NCBI GenBank assembly: GCA_022453515.1
Contig: JAJNNY010000007.1
Coordinates: 992,001-1,056,000, forward strand
Source: Astrocystis sublimbata
Lineage: Eukaryota; Ascomycota; Sordariomycetes; Xylariales; Xylariaceae
DNA: 64,000 nt
Reading direction: 5' to 3'
Shown: piece after piece, positions 36,875-46,517 of the stretch
Numbering within the stretch: position 1 is the stretch's first letter
How the letters are laid out: every line of letters begins with the position of its first letter
The notes under the pieces: generated by a model
The model's input: the letters and a program-made list of their open reading frames with translations, nothing else
What the model was told of the DNA's origin: nothing
The model's database searches: none
Made by a program: the position numbers and the translations under genes

Positions 36875-36922
36875 GAAAAGTGCGACACTGACTTGGGTGC
36901 GACACTGACTTGTGGATGACGT
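36875..36922 (-). repeat. Right terminal inverted repeat
   Basis: Inverted partner of the left repeat, with the same two internal 15-mers. It ends GATGACGT followed by the TA duplication. Confidence 0.92.
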
Positions 36923-36924
36923 TA

Positions 36925-38321
36925 AGTCATATCTATTTCATTTTATTTTAAATATCTACCACGAAGCCGTGCATAGTTAGCTATGTTGGACCTCAACACG
37001 GATATACACGAGGAGGGTTCGCCGTCCATATGACATTTGTAATTAGGGTGGAATAGAGATACGGTACTTTGACATTGTCGTGCTCAGCTCCTATGGGGCA
37101 ATGAGCCGAAGAAAGGAGAGGGGGAGAATAAGAGATCGGGAAAAGGGAGTCGGACGGAAGGGAAACGAGCACTGGCGCAGTCGATATTGAAAGCAGGGCG
37201 GGCTTCTGTACTTACATGCGAGGCGCGATTGCATTGAATTTCATGTTCATTCCTCTGATACCTTTGCATCTGAAGACCGCGTATTACGCAGATAGATCGT
37301 TATGTGCTATTTGAGCATGGTTTGTCGGATCACGCAAGTAGATATACGCAACAATTACGATGCAACAACACGAAAGAAACTTCCGCCCTTGCTGGAAGAT
37401 TATCTGGTTGGTCTCCGTTCCCCTGCTGGCTGCGGTGGAAGTTAACGAAGCATCGAGCTCGGTACCAGCCCTCGTTGTTTTTGCCAATGGAGGCAGATAC
37501 GATGATAAGAAGCGCTATAATCATCGTGGTGGGATCAAGATATCTTCAAATATAACAGTCGCTAGCAAATTTCACCTTGTTGAGACTCACCGAAACACTT
37601 GCGTTGATGAATTGAATATTATGGGCTATGGACATAAAACCTGTAAAGCTACAAGACTCTACCTAGTACATGGTGGGACATGGGCTATGGCAGGCTCAAA
37701 GACTCGATGTTGATCATGTGTTGCGTAATGCTGATTCATGGCTTGGATAGTATCGGAAATGTAGTGCCGCGGAAGCATCCGCCAGAGTAGCAGCGCCTGG
37801 GTGATTACTTACACATAAATTGGCGTCTGCTGCAAAATATATTGATTGACAAAAGCAAAATAAGGTAAGTCTGGACCAGCTAGATCCCCATCCTATCCCT
37901 GTATGCCCACATCCCCGGCCATCCCGCAATGCATCATGTACGTGTATATTTTTAGGATTCTAGTCGCATCTGCCCCAGTTGACGTTGCATTGATTCTCGA
38001 AGGATTTCAGCTTGCTTGTTGATTGGGGGGGTTTGAGATCAGCCCAAATACTAGTTGAATATCTATAATACCACCTTAGACATGGCCCTGCCTGCAGCTT
38101 TCCGCGCCTAGAAGCAATGGTGACCAGAGAGGTCTTGGTGTGTTTGATCAGACCATCCAGTGTATCCTCTTTTCGCCATTGTTTGTACATAATGCTGACA
38201 CCAAAAATTATTATGAGCGGTGCTGCTTCAGCGTTGGACTATGAATTCAGCTCAGTAGTTGCAGTATCCGATGATTGACTCGTCCGGTCTATTTATTGTG
38301 AGGAAAATAATCAAGAAATAA
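36925..38321. other. Intergenic between transposon and aldo-keto reductase
   Basis: One frame at 37360-37713 (117 codons, a hydrophobic stretch near residues 13-27 and several Cys) superficially looks like a small secreted protein, but it has no family match I know and no supporting features. Otherwise nothing. Confidence 0.35.
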
Positions 38322-39690
38322 TCATGAATGCCCTTGGATGCTTCTGGGACGATATGATTCTTCTAGATAGACCTCCTCTTCGTCTGTGAGCACTTTACCC
38401 CTGGCTGATAGTGCCTCCAAAATGCGCTCCTCAGAGCTGAAACCGAGAATGGGGGCAGTCACTCGCCGATTAAGCCACGCCAGACTTACGTGACTCATCG
38501 GCCACTTACGTTTCGCTGCAATTTCACTCACTCGCGTGATGATTTCGTCAGGTGATGCATCGCCACCCGTGTCGTACATGGATCCCTGTTTGCCCGTCCC
38601 ATCTCGCTTCGAGACTGTGGTCGGCCCTGTTGGATCCCGTGCCAATCTGCCCGACGCCAAAGGAGCCCACTATCAAACAAAAAGCCATTCATCAGTATTG
38701 GTATCATGAGTTGATTCAATCAGTAAAAGGCATGAGGGGGGTAGATTTACCGGTGTAAGACCGACACCGGTCATCTTACAATATGGGATCATCTCACGCT
38801 CTTCTTCGCGGTATATTAAGTTGTAATGGTTTTGCATGGAGATGAACTTGGCCCATCCCTTTTTCTCAGCAATGTGCTGCATCATGGCGAATTCATATGT
38901 CCACATGGAGCTGGCTCCGATGTAATGAACCATGCCAGCCCTCACCAAATCATTCAATGCGCTCATCGTCTCCTCAGGGGAAACAGTCGGGTCGAAGCGA
39001 TGTATTTGAAGAACGTCGATATAACTAGTATTTAAACGTTCTAAAGACCCCTCGACGGCATTAAAGATAGCTTTACGTGAAAGACCTGGTCGGAGGGTTA
39101 ATCCTGGGCGATTCGCGAGGAAGGATGACGATCTTCAATATACGTACCCCACTGGTTAACGTAGTCCTTGCTGTAATCTGCTGCTTCGTGGTGCATCGTC
39201 ACTGTAGAGTCTTGATGGTAGTTCTCAGGGTCGCACAGGACGCGAAAGCACTTCGTCATAATGACCACCTTTTGACGAGGGATCTTGTGCTTCTGTAACG
39301 CTTTCCCCATTATCCTTTCGGATTCGCCATTCGAGTAGACATTTGCTGTATCCCACTGTCACCGCTTTAGCTTGCTGCGTACGGATATCTCATCGAGATA
39401 TTGAAGACATACCGTATTTATCCCATTGTCGTAAGCTGTCTTTAGGATGCCGAGTGCCTGATCAACATCAGTAAAAGTATCGGGAAAATAATCAATGATC
39501 TGCGCACCTTTTCCCCGTCTAGCACCCATGGAAGCCATCGTGAGCTGCCCAGACTGAGCCCTCCGAGTATGGGATTTGAGACTCTTAGCCCTGAATTCCC
39601 GAGTCTGCGATATTCCGCTTTAGACAATGCTATAGACTCCCGTAAAGCGCCAGGCACTTTTGCCAGACTCTCAAGCACAACCTTTCCCAT
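38322..39690 (-). CDS. Aldo-keto reductase (aryl-alcohol dehydrogenase-like)
   Basis: Five exons (minus) 39690-39508, 39457-39413, 39355-39148, 39103-38751 and 38669-38322, 378 aa. Exon 2 is only 45 nt and intron 3 only 44 nt. The joined protein shows the AKR pattern: [19 protein letters not shown] at the start, catalytic Asp and Tyr in [15 protein letters not shown] (about residues 78 and 83), Lys in VVIMTKC (about 111) and His in DVLQIHRFD (about 180), then [11 protein letters not shown] and the NADPH site region [13 protein letters not shown]. It reduces aldehydes or ketones with NADPH. This subgroup (yeast Aad-like, versiconal-hemiacetal-acetate-reductase-like) often occurs in metabolite clusters. 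It lies 1.4 kb downstream of the NRPS on the same strand, so it may act on the cluster product. Confidence 0.87.
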
Positions 39691-41058
39691 GATGGGTCAA
39701 ACGAAGGGATGAGTCAGTTGGCGCTGGGTATATATCGTAGGCGCCCACGAGTGAGACAGAGTAGTAAGTAATAATAGTCACCTGTTCAACATGCGTGAAA
39801 CCCACTGCTGTCTCCTACCACACGTACCAGACCTGGGAGTATCGAGACATGAACGCTAAAGCCCCGCTGACGTAACAGCTTGAAAGCAAGATTAAGTTCC
39901 CAACAATCACAAATGCATGGGCGTCGATGGTTTGATTGGGTTTTGTCTACCTACAATAGCTAATGTGTTCAGGCTTTTAGATCCGACGATGCTTATTGGC
40001 AATACTAAGTACTGAAGAGGGAAGCATGCCTGATCCAGTAAGGTCCAGGTCTATCGGGGACCTTTTCTTTTGGGATGACGTGCATACATGGACCGCACGG
40101 TGCTCGCAGGTACCGATAAATTTCACCGATTTCTCATGCTGAATTCGGAAATGAAGCTACTGGCCCCGTTGCTTAGATCGTCGCCCCATTCCCGGTAGCC
40201 TGGAGATCTGCGAAACTAACTCAGCAACCGAATTAGCGTGAACCTATCATCTAGCCCAGCGAGCCCAGCAACACTTCTGCCAAATCCTAGCGGGAGCCGG
40301 CCCTGAAAAACTCACGGCAGGAAACGGGACGCCCCTGACCGGAGTGCTAGCAGACCAGACAAGCTAGCTACCTCTTAGTAATTACACGGAAGGATTTGAG
40401 TGAGGTGAAAGCTGTCAAGCGCCGAAGACCACTAGGAAAATCCCGTGCGTCCGGGTTACTAGGCACGGCTCATACCAGGCCCGTCTTGGCCAAGAGCACC
40501 ACTGCGGCATGATAAGGTACCGCGAAGCTGGCATCAACATTGCCCAGGTTAGGCAAAGTAAGAAGAAGTGATAGGAGGCTTACTAAGTACATATCAATGT
40601 GGTGGTCGTGGTGGTGGTGATAGGAATGCGATACGATGCACGGGATGCATGAACCAGTGTCTTAGACACGTGCTGAAATGACTTAGCCCCTGACTTGCAG
40701 CGAAACAATAGCCTAGTGTCTTTCCTGTCACCGTCGTCTGAGAGTTGGGTGGCCCCATTGTACACGAATAATGGTAGTTAGAAAGCGCCATATTACATTT
40801 CCCAGAGTACGCTTGATCAGTAACACGTCTCTTACTAGGGATTTGACGTCACCAGTTTCTCGCAGAGAGGGCACTAACAAGGACAAGTCAAGGCAAGCCG
40901 AAGAGAATAGGGCAATAACGCGTTGCAGTCGCCAAATCGTCAGAATGGTGATGTCTTGCATGATTAAAATCAGATCTAGGCGAGAAGTTATATCAGAACT
41001 AATACGTGCAAGACAGAAAAAGAACAAACAAGCAAAGATTAGATATAGACAACCACGC
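39691..41058. other. Intergenic between AKR and NRPS
   Basis: This must contain the AKR promoter and the NRPS 3' end. No supported gene. A CGG-N3-CCG half-site pair is present at 40291-40299, of unknown meaning. Confidence 0.4.
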
Positions 41059-44000
41059 TTATTGTACCGTGAAACCCGCCTCTTGAAGCAAATATGATAT
41101 GGGCATGTCCGGGTTGGTGCCCATCTTCTCAACGATCTGCGCAAGCTTGCGGGCAAGCGTATCCGTCGTGTCCTGCGTTAGTAGATGTGAGTTGCCAAAC
41201 AGTTCAATGCTGATGTTCTCGCCCTTCGAGACTGAGACGACAAAAAGAAACGGTGGCAAAAGTGGAAGCGCCAGGGTTTTGATGCGGGAGGCACCGGTCG
41301 GGGTCTGGACCTCGGGCTCGGCATCAATATCTCGGTGGTGGAGAATAGAATCAAAGTTGTCTTCAGATGGCCAGTTGGTACAGTGCTCGAGGATGTCCCT
41401 GCAATCCAGCGAATCCGCGTCACCCATCTTGAGCAATTGCTCTTGATTGGCGTGCAGTAGCTCTGCTACTGTTGTGAGGCATGTCAAGTCGACCCGCTCA
41501 GGCACGATGTTGAGACAGCATCCGACAATCTTGTCGATCTGCGGGATCTCGGCATTACGACCAGCAATCACTTGACCAAACACGACATCGGTGGCACCGG
41601 TCAGTCCCGATAGAAGAACAGCCCAGGCGGTTCGAACCAGCGTTGCCGGGGTGATCTTCTGAGGGCGCGATGGCAAATGCGCCTCAGCCTGTGTCATTAC
41701 GAGAGTAGCTTTGGCTGCGAGAGTCGCGGCGGGTGGGAGAGTATGAGGCGCAATTCTAGTGAGCTGAGAGCCCCTCAACACTTCGCTCCAGTGTGCCACC
41801 GAATGAGAGCGACGGCGGGAGGCAAGCGAGAGGAATGTTGGGAAAGCCGGCTGGGTCGGAGCGCCCTTCCCTTCGTAATCATCGAAAACTGATTCGAAGA
41901 TCAGAGGCATGCTGAAGGCGTCGTATTGGCCGTGAGACATTCGGAGAGCCAACTTCATATCTCCGCTTTCATGTTTTAACAGGAACCACGCGGCAGTGGG
42001 CTGGGTGGGCAGGAGACTTTGCATGTCGGCGAGACAAAAGTTCTGGCAGAACTCCGCTAGGTCCCCCGAGGCGTGGATTATGCGAAAGGGCTGATCGATG
42101 TCGCGTAGGACAACTTGCCAGTACTTTTCTTGCAGGCGCAGCCAGCACGCGCGCAGAATAGGGAAACTCTGACAGGCCCTTCTGCACCCGGCTTCCAATT
42201 TTGAAAGATCAAGGCCGGACCGAAGATCAAGAAGGAAGTAATCGGCTAGTACCCCCGTAGATTTACTAGTCGACACCAGAAGATCCTGCACTCCTGTGAG
42301 AGGATAAATGGCTTCGATATCCTTGCGTTGAACATCCGTGTCCTTGAGATCCAAAGTATCGAGGACGGACGTCGATGAGAGTTCGTCGAGGAACTCGCTT
42401 TGGCTTAGCGGAGGAGTCAATTGAGCGCGCAGCGACTGCTCATGAGCAAGGCCTGCGATTGTGTCGCTTCGGAACACATCTGCTATCGTCAAATGCATAC
42501 CCGACATGCGTGTCTCGGCTATGACTTTCATGGCGCTGACGGAGTCGCCGCCGAGGTGGAAGAAACTGGTATTGATGCCAATGGAGCTCTGCTCCGTTTT
42601 CAGCACCTCGGACCAGATTTTCTGCAACAGTATCTCAGTTTCTGTTGAGGGCTGCACCAGGTCTTTGCTTGCTGCTGACCGTGACTCGAGCAGTTCACGT
42701 GTGGCCATTGTCGCGCCCTCTTCTCGTAACCGCCTCCTATCCAACTTTCCCGATATTGTGAGTGGAAAGGTAGCAATAGGCAGGAACATCGAAGGAACCA
42801 TATACTGCGGAAGGACAATCTCTAGTTGGCTGCGAACAGTCTGTATGATTTTCGCCGACGACCCATTGTAGTCCTCGCTCGCTTGGGTGATTGAATCCTC
42901 GGAAGATGCCAGTACTATGAAGCATATGAGTGTCGGGCGTCCACCAACAACTGCGATGTCCACGGCGACCTCCTTCAGTCCTGGGGAAGCCAATCTTGTT
43001 TGGTGTTCAATCTCGCCAAGTTCAACACGCTGTCCTCTGATCTTGACTTGTGTGTCCTTTCGGCCTTGGAGCTCGAGCGACCCGTCGCTTTTGTAGACTG
43101 CTATATCCCCCGTGCGATAGAATCGCGACGAGGCAGACTGAGGTCCAAAGGCCTCTCGCCAGGTGGGTGCGCCAATAAAGGCTTGGGATGACTTTTCCGG
43201 ATTGCCAATGTACTCACGGCCGATGACGGGCCCCTCGAACACGACTTCACCAGGTGCGCCTATGGGTACCAGCCTATTGATATCCGCGGGATGAGTAAGC
43301 CAGCATCTAGCCGTCGTTGGTTTTCCGATGCTGCCAATGGTAGATGATGCATTTAGTCCAGCGGAGGCGACCACGGCAGCTGTCTCAGCACTGCCATAAG
43401 TCTGTCTTAACTGCACTCTTGGCGCCCATTCCTGAATCTGGGAATGTCGAATAGGTTCGCCTCCAACACATATGGTGCGTAGTGACGGAACGTCGTCCGG
43501 GCGGATAAGCGCTAATACTGTGGATGTCAAGAAGGCCCAGTTGGCGTTCAGCTTGCCAATAGCTTGAGCCAAGGCAGTGCTGCGATCCTCGTCTGAGGGA
43601 ATGCAGACGCAGCCTCCATACATCAATGTCATGATTGTTTCCATTATGGCTCCGGCGAAGTTGTAAGAGCCGAATTGTAAAGCGCGCGTGCCCGAGTTCA
43701 TTCCCAACACCTCGCCGTGCGCGAAGGCAGCTGAGCAGTATGACTGGTGCTCAACCACACAGCCCTTCGGCTCGCCAGTGCTTCCCGATGTGAAGATTAT
43801 GTAGGCGGCATTGCGTGGAGTCGTACTGGCAGTGTGAAGTCGGAAAGTCTCGTTTCCTGATACCGAGGACACAGCCGTCTCATTGCAGAGCACCATAGGA
43901 TTAGGTACGAAAGACGATAGGAGAGACTCGCATGAAACCGATGTTATGCAAGTTTCTGCGTTGACCTTCCGACATATGTTCTGTATACGAGCTGCGGGAA

Positions 44001-44997
44001 GGCTGCGATCAAGCAGAATGAATGCTCCGCCGGCTTTGAGAACTGCAAGCATCGCCACGACAGTCCACTTTGACTTCTCAAAGCACAGTGGTACAACCTT
44101 CTCAGGGCCGACACCTGCCTCGACGAGACGGCGTGCAACATTCGTGGAGATTTCCTCTAATTTCTGGTACGTCATTTCTCCATCCCATGCGCACACTGCC
44201 TGTGCGTTTGGCCTGCCTGATGCATGATCCTGAATAACATCGTGAATGCGCTTCTCAGCGACGGGCGGAACAAGGCTGTTCAGTTCTTGGATCATGCTCC
44301 ACTCTGATGGCGGAATGAACTCGATATCCGCTAATATCGCCTCAGGTTTTGCACGGGCAAGCTGTTGCATGACATATCCGAGTCGATACAGAAGCTTATA
44401 GACAAGCTGAGGCTCAATCATTCGAGGATCTAGAAAGGCCGAGGCATCCATCTGGTTATCTTTCAACTGAAATTGGATGGCCAGACCATGCTGATCATCT
44501 TGTTGTAAACGACTGCTATCAACTGGGTGGTTCGTGACATCAAGCACGGTTTGGAACAAGCAAGCTTCTCGGCAGTCGGCAGATATCTCGGCTATCTGGT
44601 TCAATCCCATCAGTGCCTGAGGGAGCTTCTCAGTTGCTTGCTGGTGTATCGCTCTCAGGTACGCCTCAATGCTTTGATCGCCTTGTAATCGGCTGCGGAA
44701 GGGGATGGGCTCGTGCCCTTCAGGCACTTTAACGCCAAAAATGACATCCTCCGAATCTGTCATGCAGCCAGTGACCAAAGCCCATGCTGCATAGACCAGC
44801 GTAGATGTAGCAACACATCCAGAGTCATTCCCGAGATCGCGAAGTCGATACTGCACTATCTTGGATGCCCGAGGATGACTGAGAAACGACGGGAGCGGAG
44901 GGTATGGTGTATGCTCGCAACCGGCCAAGGCCTCTCGCCAATATTTAACTGGCGAAAGCATATCCGGGGAAGGCCCTTGGAGAGCAACTACTACCAT
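41059..44997 (-). CDS. Single-module NRPS: half-C / A / T / terminal C (C_T-like)
   Basis: Intronless, 1312 aa from the first ATG (the frame is open 18 codons further from a TTG). Residues about 15-230 match only the C-terminal lobe of a condensation domain (YWREAL, DVIFG...); no HHxxxDG half precedes it. The A domain spans about 250-770: IIFTSGSTGEPKG (about 400), FGSYNFAGAIME, QTYGSAET, YRTGD, GRKDTQVKIRGQRVELGEIE and SGKLDR. The carrier domain has FFHLGGDSVSAMK, phosphopantetheine Ser about 819. The last domain (about 890-1312) has SHGQYD at 1021-1026 and Tyr at 1041, exactly SHxxxDx14Y, the signature of fungal terminal cyclising C_T domains. No TE or reductase follows. In the A4 motif the usual Asp (GrsA Asp235) is Ala at residue 448. 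It is divergent from the PKS and likely loads one acid that joins or releases the polyketide. Confidence 0.9.
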   Translation of the reverse strand: MVVVALQGPSPDMLSPVKYWREALAGCEHTPYPPLPSFLSHPRASKIVQYRLRDLGNDSGCVATSTLVYAAWALVTGCMTDSEDVIFGVKVPEGHEPIPFRSRLQGDQSIEAYLRAIHQQATEKLPQALMGLNQIAEISADCREACLFQTVLDVTNHPVDSSRLQQDDQHGLAIQFQLKDNQMDASAFLDPRMIEPQLVYKLLYRLGYVMQQLARAKPEAILADIEFIPPSEWSMIQELNSLVPPVAEKRIHDVIQDHASGRPNAQAVCAWDGEMTYQKLEEISTNVARRLVEAGVGPEKVVPLCFEKSKWTVVAMLAVLKAGGAFILLDRSLPAARIQNICRKVNAETCITSVSCESLLSSFVPNPMVLCNETAVSSVSGNETFRLHTASTTPRNAAYIIFTSGSTGEPKGCVVEHQSYCSAAFAHGEVLGMNSGTRALQFGSYNFAGAIMETIMTLMYGGCVCIPSDEDRSTALAQAIGKLNANWAFLTSTVLALIRPDDVPSLRTICVGGEPIRHSQIQEWAPRVQLRQTYGSAETAAVVASAGLNASSTIGSIGKPTTARCWLTHPADINRLVPIGAPGEVVFEGPVIGREYIGNPEKSSQAFIGAPTWREAFGPQSASSRFYRTGDIAVYKSDGSLELQGRKDTQVKIRGQRVELGEIEHQTRLASPGLKEVAVDIAVVGGRPTLICFIVLASSEDSITQASEDYNGSSAKIIQTVRSQLEIVLPQYMVPSMFLPIATFPLTISGKLDRRRLREEGATMATRELLESRSAASKDLVQPSTETEILLQKIWSEVLKTEQSSIGINTSFFHLGGDSVSAMKVIAETRMSGMHLTIADVFRSDTIAGLAHEQSLRAQLTPPLSQSEFLDELSSTSVLDTLDLKDTDVQRKDIEAIYPLTGVQDLLVSTSKSTGVLADYFLLDLRSGLDLSKLEAGCRRACQSFPILRACWLRLQEKYWQVVLRDIDQPFRIIHASGDLAEFCQNFCLADMQSLLPTQPTAAWFLLKHESGDMKLALRMSHGQYDAFSMPLIFESVFDDYEGKGAPTQPAFPTFLSLASRRRSHSVAHWSEVLRGSQLTRIAPHTLPPAATLAAKATLVMTQAEAHLPSRPQKITPATLVRTAWAVLLSGLTGATDVVFGQVIAGRNAEIPQIDKIVGCCLNIVPERVDLTCLTTVAELLHANQEQLLKMGDADSLDCRDILEHCTNWPSEDNFDSILHHRDIDAEPEVQTPTGASRIKTLALPLLPPFLFVVSVSKGENISIELFGNSHLLTQDTTDTLARKLAQIVEKMGTNPDMPISYLLQEAGFTVQ

Positions 44998-46517
44998 TGT
45001 CGATGAAATCTGAAGATAACTGTAGCTGTAGGTTTGAGACAGGAGTTTCAAGTTAATGCAAGCAGTCTGGCATGTAGTGACAGCACGCTACGAGACAGAT
45101 CCGCGTGTGAGCGTTATGGCCGTATTTGGATCTGCACACATTCCTGAGTTACACGACACCACCAGTGCCACAAACTCGGCCATTGAATCAGACTGACTAA
45201 GTTTGGCGATGTCACTTTGGGCACAGGCTGCGAACTACGTACCGCTAGCATACCTTAGCTATCGTGCTGGACGATGCTCAGCTTGTTGCTTCTTACGTAG
45301 CCTGCATGAGAAGTTCGATGTCTAGCGATATTAGCTCGACTCCCTAGTCCAGTCGTGCCAGTTTGATGAGGCTTGTTGCGTTGGTAAAAGGATCTAGTGT
45401 GAACGCTAGATAGCAGGGCCGTCCATTTTCAGCTGGAAGCATGCCACGAGAAGTAGCTCCGGCAACCACCGCTCAGTCGGGTCGGTGAGTGACATATCCT
45501 GTCCGTGTAAGGTGCACTGTATCGAAAGGGAGTCGGTGACTATACTGCTCCTGGTAAAGCAGCCGAACAAGAATACCAGGAACTGGGTTGATGATTGCTC
45601 AGCTAGAATAGGCTCTAGGTTGTCGACCATGCCCCTTCTAGACGCTGATCTTAGTATTAGTGCAAGATTCTCGGCACTTGTATCTGTTCGATGGGCTTCA
45701 ACATACTTTGATCGACAGGGCGACAACTGAACAATAGAATTCCAATACGAAGCCACATCTTTGTGTGTACACGTATCTAGAGCACGCCAAGTGATAAACA
45801 TGACTCAATTTCCCGAGATCACAGTGGATTTGATAACTGCTCAATCTATGATGGTTGATGGCACACGGTATTACTGTAAAGCTTAAGCACGTACACGTTT
45901 CGAATGTGTCTTTCAATTTCAGCTTTTAGTAATTTCTGATTAGGACAAATCGCGTGATTTAACATCGATCTGGATACGCCATGTGGCGTGGTTGCATCAG
46001 TTGGGACGTTCCAATATTTTTCCCAGCTTGCAGTGCCGATTCCATAGTTCGCATATGAGACTCTATCGGCCTAGACCGCCTCGGCCGCTCAGATGGATCA
46101 TAGCAGCGGGTACAGTGAGCTACCTACTGGTTCCTAACCCAAGAAAATTCATACCGTCGCCAGGGAGTGGTTGACATCTACGTGTACACTAGGAGGATGA
46201 CCCTCAATATGGATCCGTAATATCGTAGGAGTTCCAAACTAGACTACCTACGCACACGCATAGCAACATGCTAATGACGTAACATCGTCAAGTTTTGCGC
46301 CTGATATCAAGTTGGTATCGCGCATTTTCTTAGTGCCATCATTGACGAATTGTTAGTTGCGTTGGGTGATAAGCAGCCGCAGGACTCCCGTGTTGACGAT
46401 TGTATATGTATGTCTCAGAGTCATCCATACATTCAGTCATGCCGATGAGCTCTCTTTTTACTTGGAACTTCAACACAGGGCCATAACACGAGTTTAATTT
46501 CCAATATCCGTCTCTTA
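44998..46517. promoter_or_regulatory. Shared bidirectional promoter of NRPS and PKS
   Basis: 1.5 kb between two divergent megasynthase starts. No convincing gene; a 131-codon minus-strand frame at 45406-45801 has no family I recognise. One CGG-N6-CCG inverted repeat lies at 46067-46078. A divergent arrangement suggests co-regulation of both synthases. No TATA or start site could be fixed. Confidence 0.6.
46067..46087. promoter_or_regulatory. Candidate Zn2Cys6 binding site CGG-N6-CCG
   Basis: CGG at 46067 and CCG at 46076 with a 6-base spacer, the spacing used by Ppr1-type regulators, followed at 46082 by palindromic CGGCCG. It lies about 430 bp before the PKS start. A single site of this size can arise by chance. 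Confidence 0.35.

Larger units (their letters stand above)
35061..36922 (+). mobile_element. RIP-decayed pogo/Fot1-type Tc1-mariner DNA transposon
   Basis: The 1862-bp element is bounded by 48-bp inverted repeats and flanked on each side by TA (35059-35060 and 36923-36924), the target duplication of this superfamily. The interior, especially 35520-36690, is extremely AT-rich with a great excess of TpA and few CpA/TpG, as RIP produces. Near the left end a frame still encodes a psq-type helix-turn-helix (KKRNPYFSFRKLAKIFHVCD), and near the right end a C-x2-C-x4-H-x4-C zinc knuckle survives. Both are found in fungal Fot1/pogo transposases. Size also fits that group. It cannot make active transposase. 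Confidence 0.88.

Noticed and set aside
37360..37713. 117-codon frame resembling a small Cys-containing secreted protein
   Set aside because: The hydrophobic segment is weak and starts after charged residues, no cleavage site is convincing, and neither splice signals nor a family match support it.
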